Made by a program: the position numbers and the translations under genes | In this document: one piece after another, positions 17,494-26,695 of the stretch | Layout: every line of letters starts with the position of its first letter | Position numbering within the stretch: position 1 is the first letter of the stretch | Assembly: GCF_009863985.1 (NCBI RefSeq) | Contig: NZ_WEZT01000005.1 | Location: 340,017 to 389,384, forward strand | DNA length: 49,368 nt | Origin: Furfurilactobacillus milii | Lineage (GTDB): Bacteria; Bacillota; Bacilli; Lactobacillales; Lactobacillaceae | Reading direction: 5' to 3' | The notes under the pieces: generated by a model | Told to the model about the DNA's origin: nothing | The model's database searches: none | What the model saw: the letters and a program-made list of their open reading frames with translations, nothing else

Positions 17494-19197
17494 TTATTCA
17501 ACGGAAACCAAGAACGGATAAACCGGTTGGTCACCTTCGTGGATTTCGACCTCAAGCTCATCATCCAACGCCATAATCGCGTCTTCTAGCGATGAAGCGT
17601 CAGCTTCCGTTGCATCGGCGCCGTAAATCACCGTGACAATTTCACTGTCGTCATCAATCATAGCTTGCACCATCTTGGTGGCAGCACCGAGCAATGATGC
17701 ATCTGTCACTTTGATAGAACCATCAATGATGCCCATAAACTCACCATTCTTGATCTCAATCCCATCAAGCGTTGTATCACGAATGGCATGAGTTACTTGA
17801 CCGCTCTTCACAGTATCCAAGTTATCTTCCATTGCCTGCTTGTTAGCATCCAATTCTGAATCAGGATTATAGGCTAGCAGAGCTGTCATCCCTTGCGAAA
17901 TGGATTTACTGTGAACAATCACAGTTGGCACATCGGCAACTTTAGCAGCCTGGTCAGCGGCCATAAAGATGTTGCCATTGTTTGGTAACACAATCGCTTT
18001 TTTGGCACCACTGGCATTAATCGCCTTGACGATGTCTTCAGTGCTTGGATTCATGGTCTGGCCACCGTTGATCACGTGCGTGACACCCAAACTCTTAAAT
18101 AGCTCAGCAACACCATCACCAGCAGAAACGGAAATCACAGCAGTGTCTGGTGCGGCGACAGGTTGGGCAACGCCGGTAGCCGTCTTAGTGGTTACCTCGT
18201 CCTGATCCTTTTCCATGATTTCTTCTTGTTGATGGCGCATGTTATCAACTTTAACTTTGATTAAATCACCAAAGTGTTGACCCCATGTCATGACATCTCC
18301 GGGGTGCTCGGTGTGCACATGCACTTTAACGATTTCGTCATCATTAATCACTAACAATGAATCGCCTAAACCAGCTAAATACTGATAGAATTCATCATAA
18401 TCAAACTTGCGGTCAACTTGCTGTCCGCCACCAATACGCACCATAATTTCAGTACAGTAACCGTACTTGATATCATTGGGATCTAATTCACCCTGCACAC
18501 TGCGATGATGAGTCGCGTTGATCATTTCATCCATTTGAGCATCGTCTGGTGTATCAATATCAGAGTCAGTAGACTTTCCGTTCAAGACTTCATCAAAAGA
18601 TTGGAAAATGAATACCAACCCTTGACCGCCAGAGTCCACCACGCCAACTTGCTTTAAGACGGGTAGTAAATCTGGTGTTGAAGCTAAAGCCTTCTGAGAC
18701 GCTGCGTATACGGCATCCATCACAACGGCAATATCATCAGTTTCGTTTGCCTTATCGCGACCAGCCTTGGCAGCCTCACGGATAACCGTTAAGATAGTAC
18801 CTTCCGTTGGCTTCATAACCGCTTTATAAGCTGTTTGAGCACTGGCTGCTAAAGCCTCAGCAAAGTCTTTAGCGCTAAGTGTTTGCTTACCGTCAACACT
18901 CTTTGAAAAGCCGCGAAAAATCTGTGATGTGATAACACCGGAGTTACCACGTGCACCCATCAACAATCCCTTGGCTAAAGCAGCCGCCTGATCACTAACA
19001 GAAGTTGACGTAACTTCGCGTTCATATTTTGCACCGCTGGCAAACGCCAGTGAAATATTGGTACCTGTGTCACCATCGGGCACCGGAAAAACGTTGAGCG
19101 AATTAATAAATTCTGCCTGACTCGTCAAACGTTTCGAGGCAGCCTGGACCATCTTTCCGAATTCAAGGTTGGTCATGGTAGTTAATGTTGCTTCCAA
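17494..19197 (-). CDS. fakA: Fatty acid kinase subunit FakA (YloV, DAK2 domain protein)
   Basis: About 567 residues. The N-terminal DAK2 kinase domain shows NVFPVPDGDTGTNIS and GARGNSGVITSQIFRGF, the nucleotide and metal-binding motifs shared with dihydroxyacetone kinase. The C-terminal half matches the YloV/DegV-interacting part. With a FakB (DegV) partner the protein phosphorylates exogenous fatty acids, which PlsY then uses, so it fits with plsX and acpP nearby. The start is uncertain: TTG at 19197 has GGGGGA eight bases upstream and is preferred. GTG 19212 lacks a site, and ATG 19176 is also possible. Confidence 0.93.
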   Translation of the reverse strand: MEATLTTMTNLEFGKMVQAASKRLTSQAEFINSLNVFPVPDGDTGTNISLAFASGAKYEREVTSTSVSDQAAALAKGLLMGARGNSGVITSQIFRGFSKSVDGKQTLSAKDFAEALAASAQTAYKAVMKPTEGTILTVIREAAKAGRDKANETDDIAVVMDAVYAASQKALASTPDLLPVLKQVGVVDSGGQGLVFIFQSFDEVLNGKSTDSDIDTPDDAQMDEMINATHHRSVQGELDPNDIKYGYCTEIMVRIGGGQQVDRKFDYDEFYQYLAGLGDSLLVINDDEIVKVHVHTEHPGDVMTWGQHFGDLIKVKVDNMRHQQEEIMEKDQDEVTTKTATGVAQPVAAPDTAVISVSAGDGVAELFKSLGVTHVINGGQTMNPSTEDIVKAINASGAKKAIVLPNNGNIFMAADQAAKVADVPTVIVHSKSISQGMTALLAYNPDSELDANKQAMEDNLDTVKSGQVTHAIRDTTLDGIEIKNGEFMGIIDGSIKVTDASLLGAATKMVQAMIDDDSEIVTVIYGADATEADASSLEDAIMALDDELEVEIHEGDQPVYPFLVSVE

Positions 19198-19230
19198 TTC
19201 AGTTTCCCCCACTTCGTTACAAAAAATCGT

Positions 19231-19593
19231 CTAGTCTGCAAGTACTCGAACACCTTGAACCGTGACATTCACGGAGTTAGCTGCAATGCCAAGCATACTA
19301 TCCAAGTTGTAACGAACCTTTTGTTGTACGTTTTTAGATACTTCAGAAATCTTGGTGCCATAGCCAACCACGATGTACACATCGATGGCCACACCATTGT
19401 CTTCTTGGCGAACAACGACGCCACGTGCATAATTATCACGTCGTAAAATTTCGTTTACGTTATCACGCAGTTGGTTTTTAGATGCCATTCCGACAACACC
19501 ATAGTTGTCGGTTGCGGCGCCACCAACGACCGTGGCAATCACATCGTTATTAATATCGATGGTGCCAAATTGCGTTTTGATCTTAACAGCCAT
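19231..19593 (-). CDS. yloU: Asp23/Gls24 family envelope stress response protein YloU
   Basis: A 120-residue Asp23-family protein. Members in Gram-positives associate with the membrane and respond to alkaline and envelope stress. It has the compact alpha-beta pattern IDINNDVIATVVGGAATDNYGVVGM, then VYIVVGYGTKISEVSKNVQQKV, and VNVTVQGVRVL at the end. GGAGG lies six bases upstream of ATG. It is coupled with fakA, as in Bacillus (yloU-yloV). A second family member is present at 44588-45055. Confidence 0.93.
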   Translation of the reverse strand: MAVKIKTQFGTIDINNDVIATVVGGAATDNYGVVGMASKNQLRDNVNEILRRDNYARGVVVRQEDNGVAIDVYIVVGYGTKISEVSKNVQQKVRYNLDSMLGIAANSVNVTVQGVRVLAD

Positions 19594-19755
19594 GAATAGG
19601 CCTCCTCAACTATTTAACTCACTCTTAGATAAAGAGTTCATCATGCAATCTTCAATCATGCTATCATAAAACGGTCCTTGAAAAAAGTCTAGAGTGTTGT
19701 TTAAGCGTCTGAACGGCAATTTAAGGTGTCAAGTATTTTTCCTTGGCATTTTATA

Positions 19756-19784
19756 TTGCATTCGCTAACAGCATATGGTAAATT
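19756..19784 (+). promoter_or_regulatory. Promoter of rpmB
   Basis: TTGCAT (19756-19761) and TAAATT (19779-19784) are 17 bases apart. The transcript would carry a leader of about 50 bases with a GGAGGG ribosome binding site. Confidence 0.6.
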
Positions 19785-19839
19785 ATTTAGGTGAGAAAAA
19801 AGAGGTTCCCTTTGGAAATCCGATAAGGAGGGATGAACA

Positions 19840-20025
19840 ATGGCTAAAGATTTTATTACTGGCAAACGGACACATTTTGGTAACAACCGTTCCCACGCCT
19901 TAAACAGCAGCCGTCGTAGCTGGAAGGCTAACCTGCAAAAGGTTCGCATCTTAGTTGATGGCAAGCCGAAGCGTGTTTGGGTTTCTGCCCGGACATTAAA
20001 ATCAGGAAAAGTGACTCGTGTTTAA
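19840..20025 (+). CDS. rpmB: 50S ribosomal protein L28
   Basis: A 61-residue basic ribosomal protein, normal length. It opens [19 protein letters not shown] and ends [16 protein letters not shown], typical of L28. Lacking paired Cys residues, it is the zinc-free form. A strong GGAGGG lies upstream. The gene faces away from yloU-fakA and is followed by its own terminator. A 20-base palindrome (20016-20035) spans its stop codon. Confidence 0.97.
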   Translation: MAKDFITGKRTHFGNNRSHALNSSRRSWKANLQKVRILVDGKPKRVWVSARTLKSGKVTRV

Positions 20026-20038
20026 TTAAACACGATAG

Positions 20039-20064
20039 CGTCAGTCAATTGACTGGCGTTTTTT
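20039..20064 (+). terminator. Terminator of rpmB
   Basis: CGTCAGTC (20039-20046) pairs with GACTGGCG (20051-20058) through one T-G pair around AATT, then six T. Confidence 0.85.
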
Positions 20065-20180
20065 CTTTGGTTTCAATAAGATGCCCCGCTTCTCTTTGAA
20101 AATGTACCTTATAAAAACCAAGTCAGAACAAAGCATCTCACAATCACTTTGATCAATGTTCAAAAAAATTCACATTACTA

Positions 20181-20218
20181 AAAAAGTTGATTACCAAATC
20201 TGGCAATCAACTTTTTTT
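20181..20218 (-). terminator. Bidirectional terminator between rpmB and thiN
   Basis: AAAAAGTTGATTACCA pairs with TGGCAATCAACTTTTT except for one mismatch, with a four-base loop and T runs on both strands. It ends the long priA-thiN operon. Confidence 0.85.
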
Positions 20219-20256
20219 ATGAATATAAATGACAACTAAGCAGCGTCATCTGAGGT

Positions 20257-20973
20257 TTAGGCATTTAAATCATATCGTTCCGCACGATTATCTTTTAAAT
20301 CGCGACTTTGAATAACGCCAACGATACCACTGGTAAATGAAAATGACGCTGTGTCGCCCACAAATTCATTGCTGGCAAATGAAACCGGTCGCGTGATATC
20401 AGCATGATCCAGATGATAACGTTCATCTGGAAGAGTTAACTGTCGAACAGGGCCAAACGTAACAAACGCCAAATAGCGCTTATCTAATTCCCGTTGTAAT
20501 TGATAAGTTCCCGGTACATAAAAGCGCATCGTATTCTGGCGGTCAACGTACGTGAGCCGATTAACGACTGATCGGTACCGAGGTTCTAATGGTAAAAATA
20601 CATTAGCTAACAAGTGATCAAGGCGGCCACCGGTAGCACCGTACACAACAATTTCATGAGCATCAAACTCGGTCATAGCTACTGAAACACCCATTTGCGT
20701 ATCTGTTTCATCTTTTGCAGAACCGACTTGACGAAGATCACTAACTGCCTTGCGTACACGTGCAAACTCCTCATCAGTTGAAGAATCAAAATCGCCAAGC
20801 GCAATTAACGGTGTTATCCCAAGTTGTAATAGCCTAATTGCACCACGGTCAACACCAATCCATGGACCACTAACCGCCCCTCTGACCAAGTCATCCGGCC
20901 ATTCGGATTGAGGACCGCCAACTAAAATATTGAGTCGTTCAAGGCTTTGAGGTGTCCCACTTGTCTTTACCAT
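20257..20973 (-). CDS. thiN: Thiamine pyrophosphokinase
   Basis: A 238-residue enzyme transferring pyrophosphate from ATP to thiamine. The metal-binding LIALGDFDSS and the substrate motif GATGGRLDHLLAN are intact. The C-terminal beta-sandwich with SFASNEFVGDTASFSFTSG binds thiamine. It is the last gene of the operon, 20 bases after rpe. Confidence 0.95.
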   Translation of the reverse strand: MVKTSGTPQSLERLNILVGGPQSEWPDDLVRGAVSGPWIGVDRGAIRLLQLGITPLIALGDFDSSTDEEFARVRKAVSDLRQVGSAKDETDTQMGVSVAMTEFDAHEIVVYGATGGRLDHLLANVFLPLEPRYRSVVNRLTYVDRQNTMRFYVPGTYQLQRELDKRYLAFVTFGPVRQLTLPDERYHLDHADITRPVSFASNEFVGDTASFSFTSGIVGVIQSRDLKDNRAERYDLNA

Positions 20974-20993
20974 GTTTGAATTGCCCTCATCAA

Positions 20994-21647
20994 TTAGCGC
21001 GTTGCATTATGAATAGATGCAATTGCAGCTGCAGAATCATCAGCACCGTATACAAACGAACCAGCAACAGCAACCGTCGCACCTGCTTTGTAGCAGTCAA
21101 CAACTGTCTTGTCGTTAACACCACCATCGATTTCGATGTCAAAGTCGTAACCCTTGTCCTTCTTCAAATCATCCAAAAGTTGAATCTTTTCGATCATTTG
21201 TGGCAAGAACTTTTGACCACCAAAACCAGGATTAACCGTCATTACCAATACTTGATCGACAAATGGCAGTAATGGTTCAATTTGGCTAACAGGCGTGCCT
21301 GGGTTGATCACAACTTCAGCCTTAACGCCATCGTTATGGATCATTTGAAGTGCACGGTGAATATGAGAAGTTGCTTCAACGTGAACACCAATTAAATCAG
21401 CACCTGCTTTAGCAAACTGGTCAACGTACCGTTCAGGATTTTGAACCATCATGTGAACATCCAAGAACAAGTTAGTAATTGGACGAATGGCTGCAACTGT
21501 TGTCCAGCCAAATGACATGTTAGGTACGAACATACCATCCATAATGTCGACGTGTAACAAGTCAGCACCGTTTTTTTCAACCATCTTAATGTCACGTTCA
21601 AAATTAACAAAATCTGCACTTAAAATCGATGGGGCTACCTTAATCAT
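20994..21647 (-). CDS. rpe: Ribulose-phosphate 3-epimerase
   Basis: A 217-residue TIM-barrel enzyme interconverting ribulose 5-phosphate and xylulose 5-phosphate. The start MIKVAPSILSADF is set by GGAGG eight bases upstream; an open frame extending to 21707 only covers the end of rsgA. Active-site features are HVDIMDGMFVPN, HVEATSH, MTVNPGFGGQ and EIDGGVN. In an organism using the phosphoketolase pathway this step feeds xylulose 5-phosphate, although the window does not show which pathway is used. Confidence 0.97.
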   Translation of the reverse strand: MIKVAPSILSADFVNFERDIKMVEKNGADLLHVDIMDGMFVPNMSFGWTTVAAIRPITNLFLDVHMMVQNPERYVDQFAKAGADLIGVHVEATSHIHRALQMIHNDGVKAEVVINPGTPVSQIEPLLPFVDQVLVMTVNPGFGGQKFLPQMIEKIQLLDDLKKDKGYDFDIEIDGGVNDKTVVDCYKAGATVAVAGSFVYGADDSAAAIASIHNATR

Positions 21648-21666
21648 AAAATCTTCCTCCAAATTT

Positions 21667-22566
21667 TTATTTCCGACTCTTATCATACCGTGGTTTCTGG
21701 TCGGCAATCAACTGGTGAAACTGTAAATAATTCTCATATCGGCTTTTCATGACCTCGCCTGCGTCCACGGCAGCCTTAACTGCACAACCTGGTTCATTAA
21801 TGTGCTGACAGCCGCGAAAACGACAGGATGGTGAGAGTGCCTGCAACTCAGGAAAGTACTGCCCTAATTCACGAGCATCCATATTGAAGTCTTCATACGA
21901 TGAAAAACCAGGTGTATCCGCGACTAAGCCATCACCGACACTTAACAAGCCAACTTTACGAGTTGTGTGTTTCCCACGATTCAGAACCTGTGAAATTTCA
22001 CCCGTTGCCAAGTCTAGCTCTGGTGACAAATGGTTGAGTAAAGTCGATTTTCCTGCACCTGTTTGGCCCATAAAAACAGTTAACTTGTCCTTAAAACAAT
22101 CGCGTAGCCCGTTTAAATCGGTATCTGAAAACGCCTGCTGGCTAAAGAAAGCATCGTAACCAATCGCTTTATAACCAGCAATGAGTGGTGCAAAATGCTC
22201 TCGCTGATCAGCAGTTAACAAATCTGTTTTTGTGAAATAAATAATGGAATGAATATGCTGACTCTCGAGTGCGACCAACTGACGATCCAGTAAGTTACTC
22301 GAAAAGGTTGGCTCCGTGGCCGCAGTCACGACGACAGCCTGATCAATGTTGCTAACTGGGGGCCGGACTAAAGCATTTCGTCGATCATCAATACTTAAAA
22401 TGTAACCGTCTGAACCGGCCTCTGCACTAAATTCAACAAAATCGCCAACCATGGGACTCACTTTCCGTTTGCGAAAATTACCACGAGCTCGCGTTCTGTA
22501 TAACTGGCCATCAGCTGTCTGAACGTCATAAAAACCGGCCAACAACTGATGAATTTGTCCCTTCAT
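21667..22566 (-). CDS. rsgA: Ribosome small subunit-dependent GTPase RsgA
   Basis: A 299-residue circularly permuted GTPase that helps mature the 30S subunit. It has an N-terminal OB-fold, then motifs in permuted order: YFTKTDLL (G4), [12 protein letters not shown] (G1) and DTPGFSSY (G3). A C-terminal zinc knuckle is visible as [14 protein letters not shown]. It is nine bases downstream of the PASTA kinase gene, a standard arrangement; some RsgA proteins are substrates of that kinase. Confidence 0.97.
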   Translation of the reverse strand: MKGQIHQLLAGFYDVQTADGQLYRTRARGNFRKRKVSPMVGDFVEFSAEAGSDGYILSIDDRRNALVRPPVSNIDQAVVVTAATEPTFSSNLLDRQLVALESQHIHSIIYFTKTDLLTADQREHFAPLIAGYKAIGYDAFFSQQAFSDTDLNGLRDCFKDKLTVFMGQTGAGKSTLLNHLSPELDLATGEISQVLNRGKHTTRKVGLLSVGDGLVADTPGFSSYEDFNMDARELGQYFPELQALSPSCRFRGCQHINEPGCAVKAAVDAGEVMKSRYENYLQFHQLIADQKPRYDKSRK

Positions 22567-22575
22567 AGACTTCTC

Positions 22576-24543
22576 CTAATTTCCTGAGGTTACGCTATGA
22601 TCCGCCATAATTGTATGACCATCACGCTTAATGACGTATTCGCCTTCACCATTGGTCGTTGTTGTAAATGGCAGCGAAACATCTGTATCTGATGAAATTT
22701 GTAACTGCTGATACACATCCGTTAATTTCTTGTCGTGATCCTTGATATAAATTTTAATATCATTCGTTCCGGTTGGATCATTACTTGGTGCTTTGTACGG
22801 AATTGTGAGATTGACATGGAAATTATGCAACGCTGGTCCAGATGACACTACGGCTGCGAACGTTTGACCGGCTGAAATCATGCTGCCAGACGTCGGTGCC
22901 TGGCGAATAATTTTACCCTGAGCGACCGTTGTCGATGTTTCATCACTAAATGTGACAGTCACACTATGGTCTTCTGCCCACTGCTGCACCTCAGTCTGCT
23001 TATCACCGGCAAAGTTTGGCATTTTATAGCGTTTAACCGTTGAGCCATGAGAAGACCCACTGCTAACAGTAAACGTTATGGTGCTGTGACGATAAACCGT
23101 GTCGCCTGGCACGACATCTTGATCAACAATGACCCCGTTAGCCGCGTCAGCCGTATATTCATCAACACGTGTTGCTGTTAAAGCCAGCTTCTTTAATTGG
23201 CGCACAGCCGTCGTATACCGTTCACCGGTATAATCGTCGACACTAATCTTTGGCCGTCCTGAACTGACGATCACGTTGACCTTTGCCTGCTGCTTTGCCT
23301 GTGAACCAATTGCCGGCGTAGCCTTGATAATTTCACCCTTGGCACGCCGTTCACTAGTTGCCTTAGTTTGCTTGCCCAAACGCAACTGGTTGTGTTTCAA
23401 CACCTTGGCTGCTTTAACTGGCGTCATCCCTGCGACGTTGGGCACCGTTACCTGACCAGGGATCAACCAGATCCACGCTAAAACACCCAATATTAAGACG
23501 ACAGCAACGCCAAACAACCACCCGAATAGCTTGCGGGCTCGTGCAGGCGATTTTCGACTTGGTGTATCCGCCACTTCGGCAGCTGCGGAAGACGGTTCCT
23601 GACGCGAAATTTGACTATCAGCACGTTGTTGATTGCTCGCTGCCAATATTTGATCAACTGGAATCACCTTAGTGGCACCGTCGTCGACAATTCGCGGTTC
23701 AAATCGTTTCTCGTCACGCCGTTCTGGTGACAACGCCGTTGCTAAATCGTTGGCCATGGCCTGAACAGATACGTAACGATCTGAGGGATTTTTTGCCGTG
23801 GCATGAAGAATAACATTTTCTAACGGTTGCGGAATTCTGGAGTCATAATCGCGGACCGATGGCATGTTGCTCTGTGAGTGCTTCAACGCAATCGACACAG
23901 CCGTTTCGCCTTCAAATGGTACACTGCCGGTTAACATCTCATAGAGAATAATCCCCAATGAGTAAATGTCACTCTTTTTGCTAGCCATGCCACCACGCGC
24001 CTGCTCAGGGGACAAATAATGAACCGATCCTAACACGGTATTAGTCTGTGTCATCGAAGACTCGCTGCTAATTACCGCAATCCCGAAATCCGAGATTTTT
24101 AACTGGCCAGACTGATCCACCAACACGTTTTGCGGTTTTAAATCACGGTGAATAATACCATGCTCATGAGCAATGCGAACGCCATCCAAAATTTGTTGCA
24201 TGAGATTGACAACGGTCGGATAAGGAATCGGAAAATGATTGCGAATATACATTTTCAAGTCAGTTCCGGACACATATTCCATGACCAGATACTGCATTCC
24301 GTTATCTTCACCAACGTCATACACGCTCACAATATGTGGTGACACGAGTTCACTTGCGGCCATCGCTTCGCGTTGGAAGCGCCGTTCCGTAGAAGGATCA
24401 TCGCGTAAGTCCAAACGTAATAACTTAACGGATACATCCCGATCCAAAATCAGGTCATGTGCCAGATAGACATCGGCCATCCCGCCTTCACCTAGCGGAC
24501 GAATGATTCGGTAACGACCCGCTAATGTGTAGTTCGGCCTCAT
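22576..24543 (-). CDS. prkC: Serine/threonine protein kinase with PASTA repeats
   Basis: A 655-residue membrane kinase that senses cell-wall muropeptides or lipid II and regulates growth and division. The cytoplasmic Hanks-type kinase has GEGGMADVY, Lys40, catalytic Asp134 in IIHRDLKPQN and Asp152 in DFG. One membrane helix spans about residues 340-363. Outside are three PASTA repeats (VPNVAGMTPVKAAKVL; DDYTGERYTTAVRQL; MPNFAGDKQTEVQQW). A further 85-residue beta-rich C-terminal domain of unknown role follows. The start overlaps the prpC stop by four bases, coupling kinase and phosphatase. Confidence 0.97.
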   Translation of the reverse strand: MRPNYTLAGRYRIIRPLGEGGMADVYLAHDLILDRDVSVKLLRLDLRDDPSTERRFQREAMAASELVSPHIVSVYDVGEDNGMQYLVMEYVSGTDLKMYIRNHFPIPYPTVVNLMQQILDGVRIAHEHGIIHRDLKPQNVLVDQSGQLKISDFGIAVISSESSMTQTNTVLGSVHYLSPEQARGGMASKKSDIYSLGIILYEMLTGSVPFEGETAVSIALKHSQSNMPSVRDYDSRIPQPLENVILHATAKNPSDRYVSVQAMANDLATALSPERRDEKRFEPRIVDDGATKVIPVDQILAASNQQRADSQISRQEPSSAAAEVADTPSRKSPARARKLFGWLFGVAVVLILGVLAWIWLIPGQVTVPNVAGMTPVKAAKVLKHNQLRLGKQTKATSERRAKGEIIKATPAIGSQAKQQAKVNVIVSSGRPKISVDDYTGERYTTAVRQLKKLALTATRVDEYTADAANGVIVDQDVVPGDTVYRHSTITFTVSSGSSHGSTVKRYKMPNFAGDKQTEVQQWAEDHSVTVTFSDETSTTVAQGKIIRQAPTSGSMISAGQTFAAVVSSGPALHNFHVNLTIPYKAPSNDPTGTNDIKIYIKDHDKKLTDVYQQLQISSDTDVSLPFTTTTNGEGEYVIKRDGHTIMADHSVTSGN

Positions 24544-25286
24544 GAGGCAGTCACCTCACCCTCGGCTGAAATCAGTAATACCGTGATGTTGTCTTTGCCA
24601 CCAGCCTCGTTTGCCAAATCAATCAACTGTTGACACTTCTCCTGCAATGTCAGATTTCTCTGCAAGACCGCCTGTATTTGGGCATCTGTCACCATATTGG
24701 TCAGCCCATCAGAACAAAGCATAACCACATCGTGCGGTTGAGCGTGATACAAATTAATATCAATATCAGCTTCGTCATTGATGCCTAGTGTCCGCGTAAT
24801 AATATTTTTCTCGGGATGAGTGCGCGCATCTTCTTCACTGATCTGTCCCAACTTGACCAGCTCATTAACTAATGAATGGTCTTCAGTTAATTGAGCAAGC
24901 TGTGCATTACGCAGTAAATAACCACGTGAATCCCCAATGTTGGCTAACAAAAATTGTCGTTGAAAAATGATCGCAACAACGATGGTGGTTCCCATGCCGT
25001 TTAAATCTTGATATTGATGTGCTTTTTCAATAATGGTGTCATTTTCTTGTTGGGCCTCGCTAGACAGCCACTTGGCCGCAGTTCCGGGGTCAGTGAAAGA
25101 GGTGTCCTCAAACCGACTGCCCATGTGTGAAACGGCCATTGTTGAGGCCACATCACCACCCTGATGACCACCAATGCCGTCCGCCACAATGGCAAATTCA
25201 AGTCCCGATTGATTCCGAAACATGCCGACATAGTCTTGGTTGCTTTCTCGTTGCCGCCCAATATCTGACAGATATGCTACTTCCAT
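24540..25286 (-). CDS. prpC: PP2C-family protein serine/threonine phosphatase
   Basis: A 248-residue metal-dependent phosphatase that reverses the action of the kinase encoded just downstream. Metal-binding motifs are SDIGRQRESNQD at the start, VADGIGGHQGGD, LLANIGDSRGYL, LCSDGLTNMV and GGKDNITVLLI. There is no membrane segment. Its stop overlaps the kinase start by four bases, so the two are made together. Confidence 0.97.
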   Translation of the reverse strand: MEVAYLSDIGRQRESNQDYVGMFRNQSGLEFAIVADGIGGHQGGDVASTMAVSHMGSRFEDTSFTDPGTAAKWLSSEAQQENDTIIEKAHQYQDLNGMGTTIVVAIIFQRQFLLANIGDSRGYLLRNAQLAQLTEDHSLVNELVKLGQISEEDARTHPEKNIITRTLGINDEADIDINLYHAQPHDVVMLCSDGLTNMVTDAQIQAVLQRNLTLQEKCQQLIDLANEAGGKDNITVLLISAEGEVTAS

Positions 25287-25297
25287 AAGCCAATCAC

Positions 25298-26695
25298 CTA
25301 ATCGTTGTCGTGACGTTTTCTAAATGCACAAACAAAGAACCCATCGGAGCCAAAATCATCGGGATAAATGGTCAACCAAGGTGTTGACCGATTTTCTTTC
25401 AGATGATGAACTGTCTCCACTGGTACAAGTTCAAAGTCTGAATGTGCTTTGACAAACGCAGTTGCCACGTCATCGTTTTCTTGTTTCAAAATGGTACAAG
25501 TACTGTAAACTAGTATACCGTTTTTCTTCAGCGTCGGTGCTACTGCATCAAGAATTGCTAACTGAATCTGCTGAAGTTGTTTGCTATCCGCAAGTGTCTT
25601 TGCATAACGAATTTCTGGTTTTCGACGCAACAGTCCCAATCCCGAACATGGTGCATCGACCAAGATTCGGTCAAATGCTTCATCGCCAAACTGTTGAGCC
25701 GACTTTCTAGCGTCCAACTGTTCCGCCGTTACTCTGTCTGCAACCTGCATCCGACGCGCATTTGCTTCAATCAGTGCCACTTTATGCGCATGTAAATCCA
25801 GTGCCGTGACATGCCCACCCTTCGATGGATTCAGCTGAGCGGCAATTTGTGTTGTCTTTCCGCCTGGGGCAGCGCATGCGTCCAAGACAGCATCGCCAGG
25901 TTGCGGAGCCAAAGCCTCAACAGGCAGCATCGCGCTTTCGTCTTGAATCGTAATAAGCCCCTCATTAAAAGGCGGTGTCCCTGCTGGATGACCAGCGTTG
26001 ATTCTTAACCCTTCTCCGCTGACTTCACTGTCCGTCCATTTTAAACCCGCCGCAGTAAGCTGTGGCAAAAGTGCCTGTCGCTCTCCAAGCGCTGGATTTA
26101 ATCTAACGGACTGAAACGCTGGCTGATTAATACTGGCTAAAATCTGCCTTGTCTTATCATCACCAACTGTTTTGCGCATCTGCTGGACCCATGGCATTGG
26201 CACGCTATAAGTCGTACTCAAGCGCGTCAACGGGTCCTTAATTGTTGCTAAATCTGCAAAGCCATGTCGATCAGCCGCGTGCAAAACGCCTGTCACAAAC
26301 CGACGAATGCCTTCATGCCCACGTTGTTTGGCAATCTGAATGGTTTCATCAAAAACAGCACGAGTTGGCACCTTGTCCAAATATTGCATTTGAAACAAGG
26401 CTGTTCTAAGTAAGATAAGAACCCACGGTTTAACCTTGGCTGGTTGTTTAATAAACGGCTTTAGCCAAAAATCCAGTGTCATTTGGTGCTGTAAAACGCC
26501 ATAGACAATTTCTGTACATAAACCTGCGTCCACTGCCGATAACTGAGCATCGTCCAATGACGCATTTAAACTTAGATTTGAGTAACCGCCCTTAGCTACG
26601 TTTTCGAGCACTGAGACGGCGACAAAACGTGGATTTGTTTCTGCATTCACCTGTTTGCTAACGTGATCAGACTGACTTTTAAGCTTTGTTGCCAT
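25298..26695 (-). CDS. rsmB: 16S rRNA (cytosine-967-C5)-methyltransferase RsmB
   Basis: A 465-residue SAM-dependent methyltransferase. An N-terminal NusB-like RNA-binding domain (residues 20-150) precedes the catalytic part. That part has DACAAPGGKTTQIA for SAM and two conserved Cys in VDAPCSGLG and YSTCTI, one catalytic and one releasing. The fmt stop and this start share bases, so translation is coupled. It lies 11 bases before prpC. Confidence 0.96.
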   Translation of the reverse strand: MATKLKSQSDHVSKQVNAETNPRFVAVSVLENVAKGGYSNLSLNASLDDAQLSAVDAGLCTEIVYGVLQHQMTLDFWLKPFIKQPAKVKPWVLILLRTALFQMQYLDKVPTRAVFDETIQIAKQRGHEGIRRFVTGVLHAADRHGFADLATIKDPLTRLSTTYSVPMPWVQQMRKTVGDDKTRQILASINQPAFQSVRLNPALGERQALLPQLTAAGLKWTDSEVSGEGLRINAGHPAGTPPFNEGLITIQDESAMLPVEALAPQPGDAVLDACAAPGGKTTQIAAQLNPSKGGHVTALDLHAHKVALIEANARRMQVADRVTAEQLDARKSAQQFGDEAFDRILVDAPCSGLGLLRRKPEIRYAKTLADSKQLQQIQLAILDAVAPTLKKNGILVYSTCTILKQENDDVATAFVKAHSDFELVPVETVHHLKENRSTPWLTIYPDDFGSDGFFVCAFRKRHDND

